Shown here one piece after another: positions 60,659-64,000 of a stretch of 64,000 nucleotides of DNA. Under the pieces are notes generated by a model. It had not been told where the DNA came from, made no database searches, and worked only from the letters and a program-made list of their open reading frames with translations. The DNA is from Mucilaginibacter myungsuensis (lineage in GTDB: Bacteria > Bacteroidota > Bacteroidia > Sphingobacteriales > Sphingobacteriaceae), in contig NZ_JADFFL010000003.1 of the NCBI RefSeq assembly GCF_015222005.1, positions 1-64,000 of the forward strand. Reading direction: 5' to 3'. The position numbers and the translations under genes were made by a program. The stretch's first letter is position 1. Each line of letters starts with the position of its first letter.

Positions 60659-60985
60659 TTAAGGCACATACTTCAACAACTCTTCAAGTTCCTTATCGGT
60701 AAGATTAGCTTTTTCTGATTTATCGTAAATAGACAAAAGGTAAACGGTTTGCTCGGTAACCATCACGTTGGTCACTACCCTTGCGCCCCCACTTTTCCCT
60801 TTACCTTTCGACCGGATAGCAATACGGATCTTGTAACAACCGTCGCCAAGTGGGGTGCCTTGATGAGGTTCTACCTCTAAACTATCGATCAGCGCAGAGA
60901 ACTCTTGTTTAATGGATGGGTACTTCTTGACCAGCCGTTTCAACTGTCTGTCGAACGGTGGGATGACCTCAATATTATAGTTCAT
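60659..60985 (-). CDS. RelE/ParE-type toxin
   Basis: A 108-residue protein with the RelE fold pattern: EVIPPFDRQLKRLVKKYPSIKQEF helical start, then GDGCYKIRIAIRSKGKGKSGGARVV and VYLLSIYDKSEKANL. The basic loop with several Lys and Arg is where RelE-like ribonucleases place catalytic residues. The C-terminal helix KELEELLKYV is typical. It overlaps the antitoxin gene by 11 bp. Target mRNA or gyrase inhibition cannot be told from sequence. A weak GCCTT/AAGGC hairpin lies at the convergent end with the prenyltransferase gene. Confidence 0.8.
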   Translation of the reverse strand: MNYNIEVIPPFDRQLKRLVKKYPSIKQEFSALIDSLEVEPHQGTPLGDGCYKIRIAIRSKGKGKSGGARVVTNVMVTEQTVYLLSIYDKSEKANLTDKELEELLKYVP

Positions 60986-61181
60986 CCAACAGGGCTCTGG
61001 CTGATCTCGTTTTCAAACGCCCCTCTTTAACTTGTTTCAAGTTATCAACAGCCTCCTTTATCTCAGCTATCAGCTGGGCTTTTTCCTCTGAGATAGTTTT
61101 GACTTTAACGTATGACAAGCCGTTAAGCACCTCCATAAGTGAAGCTGCCTTTGCATCCTTGATATCTAATAACACTTTCAT
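60975..61181 (-). CDS. Antitoxin of the RelE-type pair
   Basis: A 68-residue acidic-helical protein directly before and overlapping the toxin gene. A short strand start (MKVLLDIKDAKAASLMEVLNGLSYVKV) is followed by a long helix (EEKAQLIAEIKEAVDNLKQVKEG) and a C-terminal helix (TRSARALLDEL), the layout of Bacteroidota antitoxins without a separate HTH domain. Type is inferred from the partner. Own promoter box at 61199. Confidence 0.75.
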   Translation of the reverse strand: MKVLLDIKDAKAASLMEVLNGLSYVKVKTISEEKAQLIAEIKEAVDNLKQVKEGRLKTRSARALLDEL

Positions 61182-61198
61182 CGCGTTCTCTTGTTACA

Positions 61199-61206
61199 CA
61201 AATATA
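61199..61206 (-). promoter_or_regulatory. -7 element of the toxin-antitoxin operon
   Basis: TATATTTG on the minus strand, exact match, 17 bp upstream of the antitoxin start. Confidence 0.55.
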
Positions 61207-61250
61207 CCAATAACGCATCAAACTTTATTTGTGATGATTATTTTTACACC

Positions 61251-61709
61251 ATGCTCATCACCCTCCACCGCATCACCTCTGCTAACCCCGATTTCCGCCT
61301 ACTGATCACCCAACTGGATGCCGACCTGCGCGAAATGTACGCCGATCTGATGGACAGCTACGATCAGCATAACATCATCGAGCAAATAGATACCGTAGTG
61401 ATCGCCTATCATGATGACGCCCCGGTCGGCTGTGGCTGCTTTAAAGCATTCGATAGCGAGTCGGTAGAGTTAAAGAGGATGTTCGTTGCACGTGACGCTC
61501 GCGGGAAAGGCATCAGCAAACTCGTCCTTGCAGAACTGGAGAACTGGGCAGCTGAATTGGGTTATCGCTACACCGTTTTGGAAACAGGTAGCAAAAATAT
61601 CGAAGCACAAGCATTGTATCGTAAGTCTGGGTATGGGGTGACGCCTTCTTATGGGCCTTATGTGGATCTGCCGGATAGTGTTTGTATGAGGAAGTGTCTG
61701 AATCGCTAA
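61251..61709 (+). CDS. GNAT family N-acetyltransferase
   Basis: A 152-residue single-domain GNAT. The acetyl-CoA loop is in VELKRMFVARDARGKGISKLVLAELENWA (R-x-x-G-K-G type), and the C-terminal TVLETGSKNIEAQALYRKSGYGVTPSYGPY is the usual end of amino-acid or small-molecule acetyltransferases. Substrate unknown. The ATG at 61251 is preferred; an in-frame upstream extension would overlap the antitoxin promoter. Intact, unlike the GNAT at 38181. Confidence 0.85.
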   Translation: MLITLHRITSANPDFRLLITQLDADLREMYADLMDSYDQHNIIEQIDTVVIAYHDDAPVGCGCFKAFDSESVELKRMFVARDARGKGISKLVLAELENWAAELGYRYTVLETGSKNIEAQALYRKSGYGVTPSYGPYVDLPDSVCMRKCLNR

Positions 61710-61720
61710 GCCCCAACTTA

Positions 61721-61799
61721 TCATTGCGAGGAACGAAGCGATCGCGGATAAGCAGAGTGGTTTTGCATAGTTCGCGATCGCTTCGTTCCTTGCAATGAC
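61721..61799. repeat. TCATTGCGAGGAACGAAGCG inverted repeat
   Basis: TCATTGCGAGGAACGAAGCG (61721-61740) plus ATCGCG is mirrored by CGCGATCGCTTCGTTCC (61773-61789) and TTGCAATGA, 79 bp in all with a 28-bp loop. Its general form (terminal GTCAT/ATGAC-like words, about 78 bp) is like the repeat at 8095, but the sequence is different. Single copy in this window. Confidence 0.7.
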
Positions 61800-61812
61800 A
61801 AACTCAAAAAAT

Positions 61813-61845
61813 ATTTCGCATTTGACATTCAGCACTCGCATTCCT
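61813..61845. repeat. TTTCGCATTTGACATTC phrase repeat, second copy
   Basis: Matches 26150-26183 apart from two small differences over about 33 bp. Like that copy it lies upstream of a promoter-like box, here TATATTTA at 61893. Confidence 0.6.
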
Positions 61846-61892
61846 ATCTCACTTTTTTTTCAAAAAATACACTACCTTTCCCGTAGAGTATA

Positions 61893-61900
61893 TATATTTA
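61893..61900 (+). promoter_or_regulatory. Possible -7 element of the cysteine leader and sulfite reductase operon
   Basis: TATATTTA differs from TAnnTTTG only in the last base. It ends 4 nt before the GTG at 61905, the same spacing as the leaderless-type promoters at 30221, 41872 and 51426. TTTC at 61877-61880 could be a weak -33. Confidence 0.4.
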
Positions 61901-61904
61901 CATC

Positions 61905-61976
61905 GTGAAAGTAATTAACGTATTTATGGCTGGTGGTTTTTGGTGCTGCATGTGTAGTGACCGGGGGCATTGTTAG
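61905..61976 (+). CDS. Cysteine-rich leader peptide upstream of sulfite reductase
   Basis: A 23-codon ORF starting GTG at 61905 (or 16 codons from the ATG at 61926) and ending TAG at 61974-61976. Its second half reads GGFWCCMCSDRGHC, with Cys codons at 14, 15, 17 and 23. The dense Cys run directly before a cysteine-pathway gene, followed within 22 nt by an intrinsic terminator, is the design of a transcription attenuator. A 10-bp inverted repeat (61912-61921 with 61987-61996) brackets the Cys codons. Polycysteine leader ORFs that control sulfur genes are known in mycobacteria; I know of none described in Bacteroidota. Translation is inferred. Confidence 0.6.
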   Translation: MKVINVFMAGGFWCCMCSDRGHC

Positions 61977-61998
61977 CGCTTATAACACGTTAATTAAC

Positions 61999-62030
61999 AG
62001 CCTCTAAAGCATATGCCTAAGGGGCTTTTT
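61999..62030 (+). terminator. Intrinsic terminator (attenuator) before the sulfite reductase gene
   Basis: AGCCTCT (61999-62005) pairs with AGGGGCT (62020-62026; one G-T pair) and is followed by TTTTT. The loop contains the self-complementary word GCATATGC. It lies after the leader ORF and 26 bp before the reductase ATG, where a terminator makes sense only if readthrough is controlled. Confidence 0.75.
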
Positions 62031-62055
62031 CATATCACCTTTATACAAGAAAAAC

Positions 62056-64000
62056 ATGCAAAGCTTCAGAACAGAACTGGAGAACCCGATAGTCGAGAAG
62101 GATATCATCGACCTTGAACGCAAGATCCGTGAGTTCCGTGAGGGTAAGATACACGAGGAGAAATTTCGCAGTTTGCGTTTAGCGCGTGGCGTTTATGGTC
62201 AGCGCCAACCGGGTGTGCAAATGGTGCGTATCAAGCTTCCTTTTGGTAAGGTGACCTTTAAACAACTGCTGCGCATTGCCGATATAGCCGACGAATACGG
62301 CAGCGGCAACCTGCACCTCACCACTCGTCAGGATATACAGATACACTATGTAAGTCTTGATCGCACGCCCGAGCTTTGGGCTAAGCTGGAACAGGATGAC
62401 ATCACCCTGCGCGAGGCTTGTGGCAATACTGTACGCAACGTAACGGCATCTGCAAATGCGGGTGTGGATCCGTTGGAGCCATTTGATGTTTCACCGTACG
62501 CGCAGGCTACTTTCGAGTACTTTTTGCGTAACCCTATCTGTCAGGATATGGGCCGTAAATTTAAGATGAGCTTTTCATCTAATGATAAGGATACCGCTTT
62601 CTCTTATATCCACGATCTTGGTTTCATCCCCAAATTACGTGGCGATGAGCGTGGTTTTAAAGTGATGCTGGGCGGCGGCTTAGGTGCACAGCCAAGTATC
62701 GCGCACATCGTTCACGATTTTTTACCCGAGGATGAACTGATCCCGTTCATCGAGTCGGTTATTCGCGTGTTCGATCGTCATGGCGAGCGTAATAACCGTA
62801 ATAAGGCCAGGATGAAATTCCTGGTAGCTAAGATCGGCATTGAGGAGTTGTTGAAACTGGTGGCCTTAGAAAAGGTCGCCAATAAAGTGAAGACTTATAA
62901 GATAGACCGCGACACCATACCCGCCCCCTCATTGGCAGATCATAACGGCGAATTGCTTGCTGCTCCGGATAGCATCCACTACGAACAATGGTTAGCTACC
63001 AACGTTTTTGAACAAAAGCAAAGCGGCTTTTATGGCGTATGGGTGAAAGTGCCTGTGGGTGATGTTAAGACCGACGAGGCTCGTAAATTGGTTGAAGGTT
63101 TGCGCCCTTGGGTGGCCGACGAGATACGTATCACGGCTAACCAGGGCTTGATGTTGAAGTACATACGCAAGGAAGCTTTGCCAAATGTTTATACAGCCCT
63201 AAAGGAAGTGCATTTAGCCGAACCGGGTTTTGATAGTTTGGCCGACGTAACCACCTGCCCGGGCACGGATACTTGTAATTTGGGTATCAGCAACAGCATG
63301 ACCTTCGCACGTGTGCTGGAAGATCTGGTATATAACGAGTACGAAGAGTTTGTCAATAACCGCGATATCAAGATCAAGATCAGCGGCTGTATGAATAGCT
63401 GCGGACAGCATGGTTTAGCGCACATCGGTTTCCATGGTAGTTCGCTAAAAGCGGGTACTAAGGTGTTGCCATCTATGCAGGTAATGCTGGGCGGCGGTAC
63501 AGTAGGCAATGGCGTTGGTCGCGCGGCTGATCGTGTTATCAAAGTTCCCGCTAAACGTGCTGACAGCGTATTACGCTGGGTGTTGAATGACTTTAAGGCT
63601 AATTCGATAGAGGATGAGACCTTCCACGATTATTACGACCGATTCGGTAAAGACTATTTCTATCAGTTATTAAAACCTTTGGCTGATCTGAGCACGCTGA
63701 CCGAAGAGGAATTTGTAGACTGGGGCCACGAGGAGACCTTTAAACAAGCTATTGGTGTGGGCGAGTGCGCAAGCGTGATCATTGACCTGGTTGCGACTTT
63801 GTTATACGAGAGCGATGAAAAACTTGCCTGGACAAAAGCGGCGTATGAAGAAAAACGTTTTGCCGATAGTATCTATCACGCTTACACGGTCTACATCAGC
63901 GCGGCTAAAGCTTTGTTGTTAGATAAAGGCAGCAACAGCAGCACGCAGACCGGCATTATCAAGGCATTTGATGAATTATTTGTATCGACAGATGAGTTTG
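62056..64000 (+). CDS. Siroheme-dependent sulfite/nitrite reductase with HEPN-like tail (partial, runs off the window)
   Basis: 648 codons are visible without a stop. Two ferredoxin-like half-domains start with FREGKIHEEKFRSLRLARGVYGQ and GSGNLHLTTRQDIQIHYV, the latter being the Arg-rich siroheme-binding stretch. The siroheme/4Fe-4S Cys set is complete: TCPGTDTCNLG (Cys401 and Cys407) and SGCMNSCGQHG (Cys445 and Cys449). After residue about 585 the sequence DEKLAWTKAAYEEKRFADSI and AYTVYISAAKALLLD looks like a HEPN helical domain fused to the reductase. Sulfite is the likelier substrate given the Cys leader. Related Bacteroidota genes lie in sulfate-assimilation clusters, which would continue to the right. 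Confidence 0.9.
   Translation, partial: MQSFRTELENPIVEKDIIDLERKIREFREGKIHEEKFRSLRLARGVYGQRQPGVQMVRIKLPFGKVTFKQLLRIADIADEYGSGNLHLTTRQDIQIHYVSLDRTPELWAKLEQDDITLREACGNTVRNVTASANAGVDPLEPFDVSPYAQATFEYFLRNPICQDMGRKFKMSFSSNDKDTAFSYIHDLGFIPKLRGDERGFKVMLGGGLGAQPSIAHIVHDFLPEDELIPFIESVIRVFDRHGERNNRNKARMKFLVAKIGIEELLKLVALEKVANKVKTYKIDRDTIPAPSLADHNGELLAAPDSIHYEQWLATNVFEQKQSGFYGVWVKVPVGDVKTDEARKLVEGLRPWVADEIRITANQGLMLKYIRKEALPNVYTALKEVHLAEPGFDSLADVTTCPGTDTCNLGISNSMTFARVLEDLVYNEYEEFVNNRDIKIKISGCMNSCGQHGLAHIGFHGSSLKAGTKVLPSMQVMLGGGTVGNGVGRAADRVIKVPAKRADSVLRWVLNDFKANSIEDETFHDYYDRFGKDYFYQLLKPLADLSTLTEEEFVDWGHEETFKQAIGVGECASVIIDLVATLLYESDEKLAWTKAAYEEKRFADSIYHAYTVYISAAKALLLDKGSNSSTQTGIIKAFDELFVSTDEF

Overview
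The window is chromosomal DNA from a member of the Bacteroidota, most likely the Sphingobacteriaceae (Mucilaginibacter/Pedobacter-like). The evidence is the Bacteroidota promoter -7 element (TAnnTTTG) in front of many genes, a type IX secretion (gliding-motility type) C-terminal domain, a TlpA/DUF4369 lipoprotein, a DUF5686 outer-membrane protein, a bacterial Hc1-type histone-like gene, the carbamoyltransferase type of arginine pathway found in this phylum, and many short dispersed intergenic repeats. The genus is inferred from overall resemblance only. No rRNA, tRNA or CRISPR array was seen; one RNA gene, the SRP RNA, is present.

Layout. 1-126 is the tail of an IS4-like transposase. 223-16243 is a complete division and cell-wall (dcw) cluster on the minus strand, transcribed mraZ-rsmH-ftsL-ftsI-murE-mraY-murD-ftsW-murG-murC-ftsQ-ftsA-ftsZ. 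It is closed by a bidirectional terminator, has MraZ-type operator boxes in front of mraZ and a DnaA-box cluster between ftsA and ftsZ. 16.6-34.8 kb is mixed: a DUF2807 protein, recQ, a large propeller-amidohydrolase, two AT-rich orphan genes, a TlpA-like lipoprotein, an aminotransferase, an RsmI-like methyltransferase, an FAD monooxygenase, SRP RNA, a YpdA-like reductase, two single-domain response regulators, an enoyl-CoA hydratase, an XRE regulator and the cbpA/cbpM chaperone pair. 34.9-41.3 kb is an arginine biosynthesis cluster on the minus strand (GNAT acetyltransferase, argG, cupin, argC, argD, argF'). It is interrupted by two damaged genes: a 23S-IVS-type four-helix-bundle gene with an in-frame stop, and a frameshifted GNAT. 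41.4-57.9 kb holds a possible membrane microprotein, a LuxE/PaaK-like protein, a PH-SHOCT protein, an HsdR-N-like nuclease-fold protein, holA, CotH and T9SS-cargo surface proteins, a metallophosphoesterase, a HAD phosphatase, DUF5686 and a run of five poorly known mostly exported proteins. 58-64 kb holds dapA, hc1, a UbiA prenyltransferase, a RelE-type toxin-antitoxin pair, a GNAT and the first 648 codons of a siroheme sulfite/nitrite reductase.

The strongest candidate for an undescribed system is at the right end. A 23-codon ORF containing a Cys-Cys-Met-Cys run (61905-61976) is followed by an intrinsic terminator (61999-62030) and then the sulfite reductase at 62056, the layout of a cysteine-responsive attenuator. 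Other notable signals are a pair of matching elements with GTTCACG boxes exactly 60 bp apart upstream of an aminotransferase and of dapA; the DnaA boxes before ftsZ; promoters whose -7 box ends 3-5 nt before the start codon, implying leaderless mRNAs; and several families of dispersed palindromic repeats, some directly upstream of promoters.
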